In this document: positions 24,567-33,435 of the stretch, in pieces | Position numbering within the stretch: the stretch's first letter is position 1 | How the letters are laid out: each line of letters begins with the position of its first letter | NCBI GenBank assembly: GCA_045657665.1 | Contig: JAZOTN010000007.1 | Location: 1 to 59,843 of the forward strand | Reading direction: 5' to 3' | DNA from: RUG12461 sp045657665 | GTDB lineage: Bacteria; Bacillota; Clostridia; Lachnospirales; Lachnospiraceae | DNA length: 59,843 nucleotides | Position numbers and translations under genes: made by a program | The notes under the pieces: generated by a model | The model's database searches: none | The model's input: only the letters and a program-made list of their open reading frames with translations | What the model was told of the DNA's origin: nothing

Positions 24567-25802
24567 CTATATTTTTTTCAGGATGATACTTGCGTTATGT
24601 CCACCAAATCCGAGAGCATTGGAAAGTGCAGCCCGGATCGCTGCATTTCTGCCTTCATTTGGCACGATATCCAGGTCGCAGGCCGGGTCTTTTTCCCTGT
24701 AATGAATGGTTGCCGGCACAAAGGCGTCCTTTAAGGCCATCGCCGTAAAGATCGCCTCCACCGCGCCTGCACCTCCCAGAAGGTGCCCTGTCATAGACTT
24801 CGTAGAACTGACCATGAGTCTGCCCGCATGATCACCGAATGCTTTTTTGATCGCCAGCGTCTCTCCCGCATCATTCAGCTGCGTACTCGTCCCGTGAGCA
24901 TTGATATAATCGACTTCTTCCGGTTCCATACCGGCGTCCCGAAGGGCAAGCCGCATACATTTCGCTCCTCCTTCCCCTTCCGGATCCGGCGCCGTCATAT
25001 GATAGGCATCACAGTTCGCGCCATACCCCGCGATCTCCGCGTAGATCTTTGCCCCGCGCGCCTTCGCGTGCTCATATTCTTCGAGAACAAGGATCCCTCC
25101 GCCCTCGCCCATCACGAAACCATGGCGTTCTTTATCAAACGGGATCGAAGCGCGATCCGGATCCTCCGAAGTGCAGAGCGCCTTCATTGCCTGGAAACCC
25201 GCTATGGCCAGATCCATAACAACTGCCTCCGAGCCTCCGGAAAGCATCACATCCTCGTATCCGTCGCGGATCCGGTGAAACGCTTCCCCGATCGCGTGAT
25301 TCGAGGATGCACACGCCGTCACGATACAGGTGCAAATCCCTTTGAGCCCATGACGGAGCGCGATCTGTCCGGCCGCCATATTACTGATGGACATCGGGAT
25401 AAAAAACGGAGAGATCCTGCCATAGCCTTTTTCCATCCCCTTCACATGCTCCGATGCAATGGTGGAAAGACCGCCGATACCGCTTGCAACAATGCAGCCG
25501 CAGCGATCCGCATCTTCCTTTTCCATGTCAAGCCTGGAATCCTCCATGGCTTCCTTAGCCGAGGCACATGCGATCTGCGTATAACGATCCATTCGCTTCG
25601 CATCCTTTGCGCCGAGGATCTCCTCCGGCAAAAAGCCCTTTATCTCGCCCGCCAGTTTTACCTTGAAATCTGTCGTGTCAAAATGCGTGATCGGGGCGAT
25701 CCCACATATCCCGTTTTGTACAGCCGTCCAGGATGCCGCAAGTGTATTCCCGAGCGGATTCACCGTTCCCATTCCCGTAATGACTACTCTTCTTTTCTCC
25801 AT
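24567..25802 (-). CDS. fabF: 3-oxoacyl-ACP synthase II
   Basis: 411 residues from ATG 25802 (GGGAG upstream). Catalytic triad: Cys in VTACASSNHAIG (about 163), His in NAHGTSTQLND (about 301) and His in MTGHLLGGAGAVE (about 338). It condenses malonyl-ACP with growing acyl-ACP. Part of the continuous fab operon; 54 bases after fabG. Confidence 0.96.
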   Translation of the reverse strand: MEKRRVVITGMGTVNPLGNTLAASWTAVQNGICGIAPITHFDTTDFKVKLAGEIKGFLPEEILGAKDAKRMDRYTQIACASAKEAMEDSRLDMEKEDADRCGCIVASGIGGLSTIASEHVKGMEKGYGRISPFFIPMSISNMAAGQIALRHGLKGICTCIVTACASSNHAIGEAFHRIRDGYEDVMLSGGSEAVVMDLAIAGFQAMKALCTSEDPDRASIPFDKERHGFVMGEGGGILVLEEYEHAKARGAKIYAEIAGYGANCDAYHMTAPDPEGEGGAKCMRLALRDAGMEPEEVDYINAHGTSTQLNDAGETLAIKKAFGDHAGRLMVSSTKSMTGHLLGGAGAVEAIFTAMALKDAFVPATIHYREKDPACDLDIVPNEGRNAAIRAALSNALGFGGHNASIILKKI

Positions 25803-25856
25803 GATCTCTTTCTCCCGTTCTTTTCTCCTAAGCGTGATCTGCAAAGACGCATCTCG

Positions 25857-26582
25857 CTACATTCCGCCGTCTACGGAAAGTACCTGCCCCGTGATATAAG
25901 CTGCTTTCTCCGAAACCAGAAACGCCACTGCTTCCGCGATATCCTCCGGCTTCCCGAAACGTGATGCTGGAATGCTTTTCAGGTACTCTTTCTTTACCTC
26001 TTCCGGGAGGGATGCCGTCATTTCCGTTTCGATGAAGCCCGGTGCCACCGCATTCACACGGATCCCCTTTGCCCCGTATTCTCTTGCCGCCGACTTCGTA
26101 AAGCCGATAAGCCCGGCCTTGCTGGCTGCATACGCACTCTGACCCGCATTCCCACGGATCCCGACGATGGAAGTGATGTTCACGATACTTCCTTTCTTTG
26201 CACGCAACATGTCGCGAAGCGCTTCCTTCGTCAGCAGCATGGCCCCCTTCAGATTTGTATCCAGAACTGCATTGAGATCCTCTTCTTTCATCCCGATGAG
26301 AAGTCCGTCTCTCGTGATGCCCGCATTATTGATAAGAACCTCCGGAGTACCGAACTCCTTCTTCACTTCGGAAAGAAAACTCTTTACCTCATCCGGCTTG
26401 CTCACATCCGCTTTTTTTGCAAGAGTGCGGACACCTTCGCTCTCGCATGCCAAAACGGTCTCCATTGCCTTCGCTTCATTTCCCGCATAACAGATCGCAA
26501 TGTCATAGCCTTCCGACGCGAGTTTTTTTGCGATCACTCTTCCGATCCCCCGGCTTCCGCCGGTCACTATCGCTGTACTCAT
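25857..26582 (-). CDS. fabG: 3-oxoacyl-ACP reductase
   Basis: 241 residues, short-chain dehydrogenase. NADPH motif TGGSRGIGRVIA (7-18), NNAG (about 86), catalytic Ser and YxxxK in SAYAASKAGLIGF (about 147-159), and C-terminal TGQVLSVDGGM. Start overlaps the stop of fabD by four bases. Confidence 0.96.
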   Translation of the reverse strand: MSTAIVTGGSRGIGRVIAKKLASEGYDIAICYAGNEAKAMETVLACESEGVRTLAKKADVSKPDEVKSFLSEVKKEFGTPEVLINNAGITRDGLLIGMKEEDLNAVLDTNLKGAMLLTKEALRDMLRAKKGSIVNITSIVGIRGNAGQSAYAASKAGLIGFTKSAAREYGAKGIRVNAVAPGFIETEMTASLPEEVKKEYLKSIPASRFGKPEDIAEAVAFLVSEKAAYITGQVLSVDGGM

Positions 26583-27532
26583 CCTCTGTATTCCTCCACT
26601 GCTCTTTCAAAATCCTCTGCCGTATCAATGCTCCACACCGCCATACCGGGACACGTTTTTTTGACCAGTTTTCCGATCGTCCTTCCCGGTCCGATCTCTA
26701 TCACCTTTGTCACGCCCTGACCCTCCATGTACCGGATGGAATCCTCCAGATACACCGGCGACTGCACCTGCCGCACAAGGAGTTCTTCTATGCTCTCATC
26801 CTCACTCTTTTCTCTTCCGGTGCAGTTAAAGACAATCCGCACTGAAGGCTCATGAAACGAGACCTTTTTGAACTCCTCCGAAAGTGCGTCTCCAGCGCTT
26901 TTCATCAGACTGGTATGAAAAGGCCCGCTGACCTTCAGCGGCATGATCCGTTTTGCTCCGCCTTCCTTCAGAAGTTCCTCTGCAATCAGTACCGCTTCCG
27001 TATCCCCCGAGATCACGATCTGCCCCGGGCAGTTATAGTTCGCGGGTGATACGATCTTTTCCCCGTCAAGTTTTTCCGTGGCTCTGCGGCAGCATTCTTC
27101 CACAAGATCCCTCGGGCAGTTTAAGACCGCGGACATTCTTACATCCCGCCCCTCTGACGCTTCCGTCATAAAACGTCCCCGCATCACAAGAAGCCGGATC
27201 AGCATATCCGCATCAAATACACCCGCGGCATAAAGCGCACTGTATTCTCCGAGAGAAAGACCCATGCAAAAGTCGGGTCGGATGCCTTTTTCAAAAAGCA
27301 TCTCCGTCACTCCTGCCGCAAAAGATGCCATGGCAGGCTGCGTATATCTTGTCTCGGAAAGTTCTTCTTCCGGTCCTTCAAACGAAAGCCGTTTTATATC
27401 CATCCGCGAAGTCGTCTCTGCCACCTCTGCCGCGCGGTCAAAGGCCCTCCGGAACGTTTCATATGATCCGTAAAAATCCTTGCCCTGTCCCACGTGCTGC
27501 GCACCCTGGCCCGCATATATAAATCCGGTCAT
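26579..27532 (-). CDS. fabD: Malonyl-CoA:ACP transacylase
   Basis: 317 residues from ATG 27532 (AAGGAG eight bases upstream); the longer frame to 27583 has no ribosome-binding site. YAGQGAQ start, nucleophile GLSLGEYSAL (about 90), GPFHTSLM histidine region (about 202) and QVQSPVYLEDSI near the end. It loads malonate onto ACP. Confidence 0.96.
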   Translation of the reverse strand: MTGFIYAGQGAQHVGQGKDFYGSYETFRRAFDRAAEVAETTSRMDIKRLSFEGPEEELSETRYTQPAMASFAAGVTEMLFEKGIRPDFCMGLSLGEYSALYAAGVFDADMLIRLLVMRGRFMTEASEGRDVRMSAVLNCPRDLVEECCRRATEKLDGEKIVSPANYNCPGQIVISGDTEAVLIAEELLKEGGAKRIMPLKVSGPFHTSLMKSAGDALSEEFKKVSFHEPSVRIVFNCTGREKSEDESIEELLVRQVQSPVYLEDSIRYMEGQGVTKVIEIGPGRTIGKLVKKTCPGMAVWSIDTAEDFERAVEEYRG

Positions 27533-27591
27533 AGTCCTGTCTCCTTTTTCATCCAACATCAACTCCGGGAAAACGCTGATCAAAGCGTTCC

Positions 27592-28527
27592 CTATATTTC
27601 TATCTGCGGCGCGCTTTGCAAAGTACTTTTCGCATCGCGCCAGAGCTCATCCAGAATCTCCGCGACAGGTCTCACTGTGTGCAGCTGTCCGCAGACCTGT
27701 CCCGCCATAACGGAACCGTTGATGATATCTCCATCCAGCACTGCTCTTCGAAGCCCCCCCAGTGTGATCTTTTCGAGTTCCTCCCGATCCGCGCCTTCCG
27801 CTTCCAGCTTCAGGTATTTCCTCGCCATTTCATTTTTCAGAATCCGGACCGGTGCTCCCTGCGATCTTCCGGTCACGGTTGTCGAATTGTCTTTTGCCTT
27901 GATCAGCGCGTTCTTGTAATTCTCGTGGATCGGGCACTCCTCCGATACCAGAAGACAGGTTCCGATCTGGACGCCCACCGCGCCAAGCAGCATGGCCGCC
28001 GCCATCTGCGCGCCGCTTGCGATGCCTCCTGCTGCGATCACCGGAATGTTCACCGCTGCACATACCTGGGGAAGCAGTGTCATCGTCGTCATGTCACCAA
28101 CATGCCCACCGGACTCACCGCCCTCAGCGATCACCGCATCCGCGCCGGTACGCTCCATGATCTTTGCAAGCGCCGCAGACGCCACCACCGGAAACACTTT
28201 TGCTCCCACCGCTTTCCAGCTCTTCATGTACTTCGCGGGATTTCCCGCACCTGTTGTGATAAAGCCGATCTTCTCTTCGGTAAGCATTTCCGCGATGGCA
28301 TCCACATCCGGATTCATCAGCATCAGATTCACTCCAAAGGGCTGATCCGTTTTCTCACGCGCAATCCGGATCTCATTCCTGAGTTCCTCCGCCTTCATTC
28401 CGCCGCTCGCAATAAGTCCCAGTGCCCCTGCGTTTGATACCGCAGCAGCAAAGGCTCCGGTAGCGATATTTGCCATCCCGCCCTGCACGATCGGGTATTT
28501 GGTTTTCGTCAGATCATTCAGCTTCAT
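27592..28527 (-). CDS. fabK: FMN-dependent enoyl-ACP reductase II
   Basis: 311 residues, TIM-barrel of the nitronate-monooxygenase/FabK group. YPIVQGGMANIATG start, GVNLMLMNPD, AEGGESGGHVGDM, and PVIAAGGIASGAQMAAAMLLGA for the phosphate-binding end. In this fab operon it is the enoyl reductase; no FabI is present. Neighbouring starts have normal ribosome sites. Confidence 0.94.
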   Translation of the reverse strand: MKLNDLTKTKYPIVQGGMANIATGAFAAAVSNAGALGLIASGGMKAEELRNEIRIAREKTDQPFGVNLMLMNPDVDAIAEMLTEEKIGFITTGAGNPAKYMKSWKAVGAKVFPVVASAALAKIMERTGADAVIAEGGESGGHVGDMTTMTLLPQVCAAVNIPVIAAGGIASGAQMAAAMLLGAVGVQIGTCLLVSEECPIHENYKNALIKAKDNSTTVTGRSQGAPVRILKNEMARKYLKLEAEGADREELEKITLGGLRRAVLDGDIINGSVMAGQVCGQLHTVRPVAEILDELWRDAKSTLQSAPQIEI

Positions 28528-28539
28528 CTTTTTCTCCTT

Positions 28540-29472
28540 TTACCACTCCATCACGACTGCGCCCCAGGTTCTTCCTGCTCCGAACGCACAGAGCATGATC
28601 TTTTCTCCGCGCTTCAGTTTCCCGGAAGACGCAAGATCATGCAGTGCCAGTCCGACACTTGCCCCGGAAGTATTCCCGTACTTTTCGATATTGACCGCAA
28701 ATCTTTCCATCGGAAGTCCGAGCTTTTTTGCCACGGATTCCAGTATCCGAAGATTTGCCTGATGCAGCACAAAGTGATCGATCTCAGAAAGCTCCATGCC
28801 GGCCTTTTCAGCTGCCTCTTTCATCACAAGCGGAACTGTTTCCACCGCAAAAAGGTAAGTATTTCTGCCGTCCATGCGGATAAGCCCGTCACTAACCGGG
28901 CAGGCAATCAGTTCTTCATCACCGGAAGCCCCGGTAACGGATACAAACGATGCATCTTCCTCTCTCCGGACCACCGCCGCTGCCGCTCCGTCACCAAACA
29001 GAACGCAGGTGCCGCGGTCTTCCATATTGAGTTTCCTGGACAGCGCTTCGGCTCCGACAAGCAGCCCCGCGGATCTCCTGTTTGCACTAAGGAGTCCATG
29101 CATCACAACGAGTCCGTATACAAAACCGGAGCACGCGGCATTGATATCCAGCGCAAGGACATCCTCGGGAAGAGAAAGAGACTTCTGAAGAAGGCATGCC
29201 ATTGACGGGCAGAAATAATCCGCAGACATGGTTGCAACCAGGATGACTCCGATCTCCTCTTTTTTGACGCCGGATGCCCCAAGCGCCTCCCTTGAAGCCG
29301 CGGACACAAGTTCAAGCAGCGTCTCGCTTTCTTTTAAATACCTGCGCTCGCGCATGCCTGTTCTTTTTACGATCCACTCATCGCTGGTATCCACTACTCC
29401 GGCCAGTTCAACGTTTGTAACAATCCTCTCCGGAAGGCTCTTTCCGGTAGACAGAATCCGTATCCCGTTCAT
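28540..29472 (-). CDS. fabH: 3-oxoacyl-ACP synthase III
   Basis: 310 residues. Catalytic Cys in INAACSGFVYGL (about 112), His in FVLHQANLRIL (about 238) and Asn in YGNTSGASVGLAL (about 268). It starts fatty-acid synthesis from acyl-CoA and malonyl-ACP. Its ATG overlaps the end of accA. Confidence 0.96.
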   Translation of the reverse strand: MNGIRILSTGKSLPERIVTNVELAGVVDTSDEWIVKRTGMRERRYLKESETLLELVSAASREALGASGVKKEEIGVILVATMSADYFCPSMACLLQKSLSLPEDVLALDINAACSGFVYGLVVMHGLLSANRRSAGLLVGAEALSRKLNMEDRGTCVLFGDGAAAAVVRREEDASFVSVTGASGDEELIACPVSDGLIRMDGRNTYLFAVETVPLVMKEAAEKAGMELSEIDHFVLHQANLRILESVAKKLGLPMERFAVNIEKYGNTSGASVGLALHDLASSGKLKRGEKIMLCAFGAGRTWGAVVMEW

Positions 29473-30317
29473 AAGGCGTTCTCCGCGCCGGCAGCGATCT
29501 CTGCCAGATACCTTTCATCAAATTTGCGGAACTTCTGAAACCGGTCTTCCGCGAGTGCCAGCGGTGACATACCTGAAAGCTCCGTAAGTGCTCGTTCGAT
29601 TGTCCGGTCGATCCTGTCATAAAGCACGGATGCTTTTCCTTTTTCGTCATCCTTAACAAGCGAAAGATTTTCTCCCCGTTCGGAAATGATCCCGTCAACG
29701 AGACCGAAGGAAAGAAGATCATCCGCTGTCAGTCTCATCACTTCCGCCGCCTCATCTCTCAGCGCGCTGTCATGCCACAGGATCGATGCAAATCCTTCCG
29801 GAGAAAGGATCGCGTATACAGCATTTTCCAGCATGTACACGCGGTTTGCGACACCGATCCCGAGCGCTCCGCCGCTGGAGCCTTCCCCGGTCACAATGGT
29901 GATGACGGGAACTGTCAGTGTACTCATCGCGGCAAGGTTTGCAGCGATTGCCTGACTCTGCCCGTATTTTTCTGCCTCAACACCCGGATATGCGCCCGGG
30001 GTATCAATAAAGGTGATGACCGGACGGTGAAATTTCTCCGCCTGTTTCATCAACCGCAGCGCTTTCCGGTAGCCTTCAGGACCCGGCATTCCGAAATTAC
30101 AGCGGATGTTTTCTTCCACGGAATTCCCTTTCCGATGCCCGATCACCGTCACCGGTCGGTCATGAAAGAGACCGATCCCTCCGAAGATACTGCCGTCTTC
30201 TTTGCCGAGCGCATCCCCTTTTTGCTCAAAGAAATCCGTAAAGAGATGCTCTGCATAATCCGTGATCTTCGGCCGGCTTTGGTCCCTGGCCGCAAGCACT
30301 CTTTCAATCGCCTTCAT
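29469..30317 (-). CDS. accA: Acetyl-CoA carboxylase carboxyltransferase alpha subunit
   Basis: 282 residues, shorter than the about 320 of E. coli AccA, as in many Firmicutes. Carboxyltransferase motifs: DTPGAYPGVEAEK (about 106-118), GEGSSGGALGIGVAN (about 145-159) and LSPEGFASILWHD. Overlaps accD by 14 bases. Works with AccD to transfer carboxyl from biotin to acetyl-CoA. Confidence 0.95.
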   Translation of the reverse strand: MKAIERVLAARDQSRPKITDYAEHLFTDFFEQKGDALGKEDGSIFGGIGLFHDRPVTVIGHRKGNSVEENIRCNFGMPGPEGYRKALRLMKQAEKFHRPVITFIDTPGAYPGVEAEKYGQSQAIAANLAAMSTLTVPVITIVTGEGSSGGALGIGVANRVYMLENAVYAILSPEGFASILWHDSALRDEAAEVMRLTADDLLSFGLVDGIISERGENLSLVKDDEKGKASVLYDRIDRTIERALTELSGMSPLALAEDRFQKFRKFDERYLAEIAAGAENAL

Positions 30318-31095
30318 AAACTCCTCCGTGAAGCTTCAACAGCTTCGTCAAAACTGTTTTCATGTCTTTTCTCGGAACAACCTGATCAAGGAACCCGTGT
30401 CCCTCTAAAAACTCCGCTCTCTGAAAACCTTCCGGAAGCTTTTCGCCAATCGTCTGTCTGATCACGCGCGGCCCGGCAAAACCGATCAGGGCCCCCGGTT
30501 CCGCCAGCGTGATATCACCGAGTGTCGCAAAGCTTGCGCTGACCCCTCCGGTCGTCGGATGTGTCAGAACCGCTATGTATAAGCCTCCGGCATTTTTGAA
30601 CCGTTCGATCACGGCTGCGGTTTTTGCCATCTGCATGAGTGAAAGCATTCCTTCCTGCATTCTCGCACCGCCGCTTGCCGTGAAAATGATCAGCGGAAGC
30701 CTCCTTTCCATCGCTGTCTCCGCCGCCCTCGAAATGTATTCACCCAGCTCAATTCCCATGGAACCCATGAGAAATGCTTTGCTCATGACCGCAATAACGG
30801 CCGGATACCCGCCGATCCGGGCTGTACCGGAAAGTACCGCTTCCCGTAGTCCCGTCTTTTCCCGAAGGGCACTTTTCTTCTCCGCGTATCCCCGAAACTC
30901 AAGAGGATTGATCTCCGAAAAGAGATATGTAAACTCCCGAAAGCTGCCCTTGTCCGTTATGTCGCGAATGCGATCCATCGCACTGTATTCATCCGGCTTT
31001 TTCTTTCTTAACTCCTCAAACGCCTTTTCTCCGGTCTCCCTGAGAATGCGGTAACGCTGAAATTTTGTTTTCCGTTTATTAACTGCCTCGATCAT
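30304..31095 (-). CDS. accD: Acetyl-CoA carboxylase carboxyltransferase beta subunit without zinc ribbon
   Basis: 263 residues. The crotonase-like core is intact: IIFTASGGARMQEGMLSLMQM (first part), THPTTGGVSASFATLGD and FAGPRVIRQTIGEKLPEGFQ. The N-terminal CxxC...CxxC zinc ribbon of typical AccD is missing; the protein begins MIEAVNKRKTKFQRYRILRE instead. Start overlaps the accC end. The loss looks natural rather than a frameshift because the ORF start fits the operon spacing. Confidence 0.93.
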   Translation of the reverse strand: MIEAVNKRKTKFQRYRILRETGEKAFEELRKKKPDEYSAMDRIRDITDKGSFREFTYLFSEINPLEFRGYAEKKSALREKTGLREAVLSGTARIGGYPAVIAVMSKAFLMGSMGIELGEYISRAAETAMERRLPLIIFTASGGARMQEGMLSLMQMAKTAAVIERFKNAGGLYIAVLTHPTTGGVSASFATLGDITLAEPGALIGFAGPRVIRQTIGEKLPEGFQRAEFLEGHGFLDQVVPRKDMKTVLTKLLKLHGGVYEGD

Positions 31096-32477
31096 GCTTT
31101 CTTACCGCCTTCGGCATACTGCTCCCACTTAAGAATCTCATCCATATGGTTTTCCAGAAAGGAAACATTGATATTTCCCTTAATGAAATCCGGGTGATGA
31201 AGAAGCAGATAATCAAAATCACAGGTTGTCCGGATCCCCTCGATCACAAGCTCCATCAGCGCTCTCCTCATTCTCCGGATCGCCTGAAGCCTTGTAGGGG
31301 CATGGACAATGATCTTTCCCACCATCGAATCATAGAAAGGGCTCGTCTCATAGCCGTTGTAGAGCATCGTATCCACGCGGACACCGGGGCCTCCCGGGAG
31401 ATGTAAGAAGGTGATCTTTCCGGTATTTGCCAGGAACTCCTTTGAAGGATCTTCCGCATTGATCCGGCACTCTATCGCATGCCCGCGAAGCTTTACATCC
31501 CGCTGCCTGAGCTTTAATACTTCGTGAAACGCGATGCGGATCTGGGCTTTGATAAGATCCAGTCCCGTTACCATCTCCGTCACACCGTGCTCCACCTGGA
31601 TACGCGTATTCATCTCGATGAAGTAAAAACGACCTTTCTCATCGAGTACGAACTCCACCGTCCCGGCTCCTGTATAGTCTGCCGCTTTTGCCGCCGCAAC
31701 TGCTGCTTTTCCCATGGCGTGACGCAGCTCTTCCGAGAGATACATGCACGGACTTTCCTCAACCAGCTTCTGGTTTTTCCTCTGGACGGAACAATCCCGT
31801 TCCCCGAGATGGATCACGTTACCGTGCTCATCCGCCAGGATCTGGAACTCGATATGCCGGGGATTCACGATCAGTTTTTCCAGGTACATCTCGTCATCCC
31901 CGAAACAGGCTCTCGCCTCCGCTCTGGCTTCCTCATAAAGCTTTTTCAGATCCTCAGGAGCGTAAACCCTGCGCATTCCTCTTCCGCCGCCGCCGGCGCT
32001 TGCTTTGATCAGTACCGGGTACCCGATCTTCTTTGCAAGACTCTCCAGCTCCGCGAAGCTCTCTACCGCGCCGTTTGACCCCGGCACTACCGGCACGGAA
32101 GCTTTCTGCATCATACGCCTCGCTCTCGCCTTATTCCCAAGCGCCTCCATTGCCTCTGCCGTCGGGCCGATGAAAGTGATCCCCGCCAGGTCGCAGCGCC
32201 TCACAAACTCGGGATTTTCCGAGAGGAATCCAAAGCCCGGGTGCAGTGCGTCGCATCGCATCACCTGTGCCGCCGTGATCAGCGCATCCATATTGAGATA
32301 GCTGTCCGCCGCGCGGGCCGGCCCGATACAAACGGAATCAGTCGCCAGTTTAACATGAAGCGAATCTCTGTCGGCTGTCGAATACACTGCCACAGATTCA
32401 ATGTTCATTTCCGTGCAGGCCCTGATGATGCGGAGTGCAATCTCGCCGCGGTTGGCAACCAGAATCCTCCGAAACAT
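31092..32477 (-). CDS. accC: Acetyl-CoA carboxylase biotin carboxylase subunit
   Basis: 461 residues from ATG 32477, which overlaps the TGA of accB. ILVANRGEIALRI start, ATP-grasp glycine loop KASAGGGGRGM (about 160), catalytic EMNTRIQVEHGVTE (about 287) and a C-terminal lid domain. It carboxylates the biotin of AccB. Confidence 0.96.
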   Translation of the reverse strand: MFRRILVANRGEIALRIIRACTEMNIESVAVYSTADRDSLHVKLATDSVCIGPARAADSYLNMDALITAAQVMRCDALHPGFGFLSENPEFVRRCDLAGITFIGPTAEAMEALGNKARARRMMQKASVPVVPGSNGAVESFAELESLAKKIGYPVLIKASAGGGGRGMRRVYAPEDLKKLYEEARAEARACFGDDEMYLEKLIVNPRHIEFQILADEHGNVIHLGERDCSVQRKNQKLVEESPCMYLSEELRHAMGKAAVAAAKAADYTGAGTVEFVLDEKGRFYFIEMNTRIQVEHGVTEMVTGLDLIKAQIRIAFHEVLKLRQRDVKLRGHAIECRINAEDPSKEFLANTGKITFLHLPGGPGVRVDTMLYNGYETSPFYDSMVGKIIVHAPTRLQAIRRMRRALMELVIEGIRTTCDFDYLLLHHPDFIKGNINVSFLENHMDEILKWEQYAEGGKKA

Positions 32478-32974
32478 CACGCCTCCCCGATCAGGAAAAG
32501 CAGGTCGTCATACCCGACCACATCCTGATTCTTCACAAAGATCTTTTTGATCACTCCGTCCCGGGGACTCTTCAGCTCATTCATCATTTTCATTGCTTCG
32601 ATGAGACAAAGCGTCTGACCCTTTTTGACGGTATCTCCCACCTGCACAAAGGCCGGGTCTTCCGGCGACGGCGCGGCGTAAAACACACCGACCAAGGGTG
32701 CCTTTACGGTTTCTCCGGATACGGTTTCCGGGGCTTCATTAGCCTCTGCCTGTTCACCGGGCTCTTCGCTTATGGATGACGCTGCATTTCCCGGCTTTAT
32801 CTCCTGTCCCGGAAGGATCACGGTCTCTACCCGGCCAGCACTATCCGGCCTGTTTACTGCCGCTTCCTTTTTCAGCTTCAGATGGAAGCTCTCCTGCGTC
32901 AGCTCAAAGAAAACGCTTTGACTTTCATCGAAGGTTTTCATCAGTTCTTTGATCTCAGACAGCTCCATGATCAT
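32477..32974 (-). CDS. accB: Biotin carboxyl carrier protein
   Basis: 165 residues. N-terminal helix LSEIKELMKTFDES, a Glu/Pro/Ala-rich linker (about 45-90), and a biotinyl domain with the acceptor lysine in LIEAMKMMNEL (about 130). ATG 32974 follows the acpP stop (TAAATG). Confidence 0.95.
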   Translation of the reverse strand: MIMELSEIKELMKTFDESQSVFFELTQESFHLKLKKEAAVNRPDSAGRVETVILPGQEIKPGNAASSISEEPGEQAEANEAPETVSGETVKAPLVGVFYAAPSPEDPAFVQVGDTVKKGQTLCLIEAMKMMNELKSPRDGVIKKIFVKNQDVVGYDDLLFLIGEA

Positions 32975-33195
32975 TTATGTTCCTCAAGGAATTTCACAAT
33001 GTCAGCTACGGTCTTAATGTTCTCAAGCTCCTCTTCCGGGATCCGGATTCCTGTTTTTTCCTCGCAGGCCAGCGTCAGCTCCACCGCATCCAGCGAGTCC
33101 GCTCCGAGATCTTCAAAAAGGTTCGCTTCGAGCGTTACCTTATCCGCATCACAGCTCAGGGTGTCTACAATGACTTCTTTCACTACATCAAACAT
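32971..33195 (-). CDS. acpP: Acyl carrier protein
   Basis: 74 residues from ATG 33195 (AAGGAG upstream). Phosphopantetheine site is LGADSLDAVEL, Ser about 36. It is the first gene of the acc-fab operon. The frame runs upstream to 33267 but that region is the operator-promoter. Confidence 0.95.
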   Translation of the reverse strand: MFDVVKEVIVDTLSCDADKVTLEANLFEDLGADSLDAVELTLACEEKTGIRIPEEELENIKTVADIVKFLEEHK

Positions 33196-33225
33196 GGTTT
33201 CTCTCCTTCTTTGTTCAGACTTTTT

Positions 33226-33243
33226 AGTTAAAATATTTGAACT
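33226..33243. promoter_or_regulatory. Candidate FabT operator 2
   Basis: AGTTAAAATATTTGAACT, a palindrome with one mismatched pair, in the 5' untranslated region of acpP about 14 bases past the expected start of transcription. Confidence 0.75.
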
Positions 33244-33256
33244 ATCAACAAGTGCT

Positions 33257-33284
33257 ATCATACTCATTTTGAAATTTATGTCAA
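33257..33284 (-). promoter_or_regulatory. Promoter of the acpP-acc-fab operon
   Basis: Minus strand TTGACA (33279-33284), 16-base spacer, TATGAT (33257-33262). Confidence 0.85.
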
Positions 33285-33291
33285 GTTTTTT

Positions 33292-33317
33292 AGTTAAATA
33301 TTTTTAAATATTTAACT
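33292..33317. promoter_or_regulatory. Candidate FabT operator 1
   Basis: Perfect palindrome: arm AGTTAAATATTT (33292-33303), TT, arm AAATATTTAACT (33306-33317). It abuts the -35 box. Same core (AGTTnAAATATTTnAACT) as operator 2, 60 bases away. Confidence 0.78.
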
Positions 33318-33349
33318 CGAGGCTTACCTAATAAGTGATCCCGGCATAC

Positions 33350-33382
33350 AAAAAAGGACTGAAGCCGCTTCGCTTCAATCCT
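33350..33382 (-). terminator. Terminator of ychF
   Basis: AGGACTGAAGC (33355-33365) and GCTTCAATCCT (33372-33382) form the stem; the minus strand continues with six T (33350-33355). Confidence 0.88.
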
Positions 33383-33435
33383 TTTCGTGTTTACTCGTTC
33401 AACTTGTTTGCGCGCTGTCAGAACGCGCCCTTTTC

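Noticed and set aside
24783..25964. Long plus-strand open frame (393 codons) opposite fabF/fabG
   Set aside because: It is antisense to two clear catalytic genes, has no ribosome site, and is rich in Arg/His/Cys as expected from the reverse of GC-rich codons.
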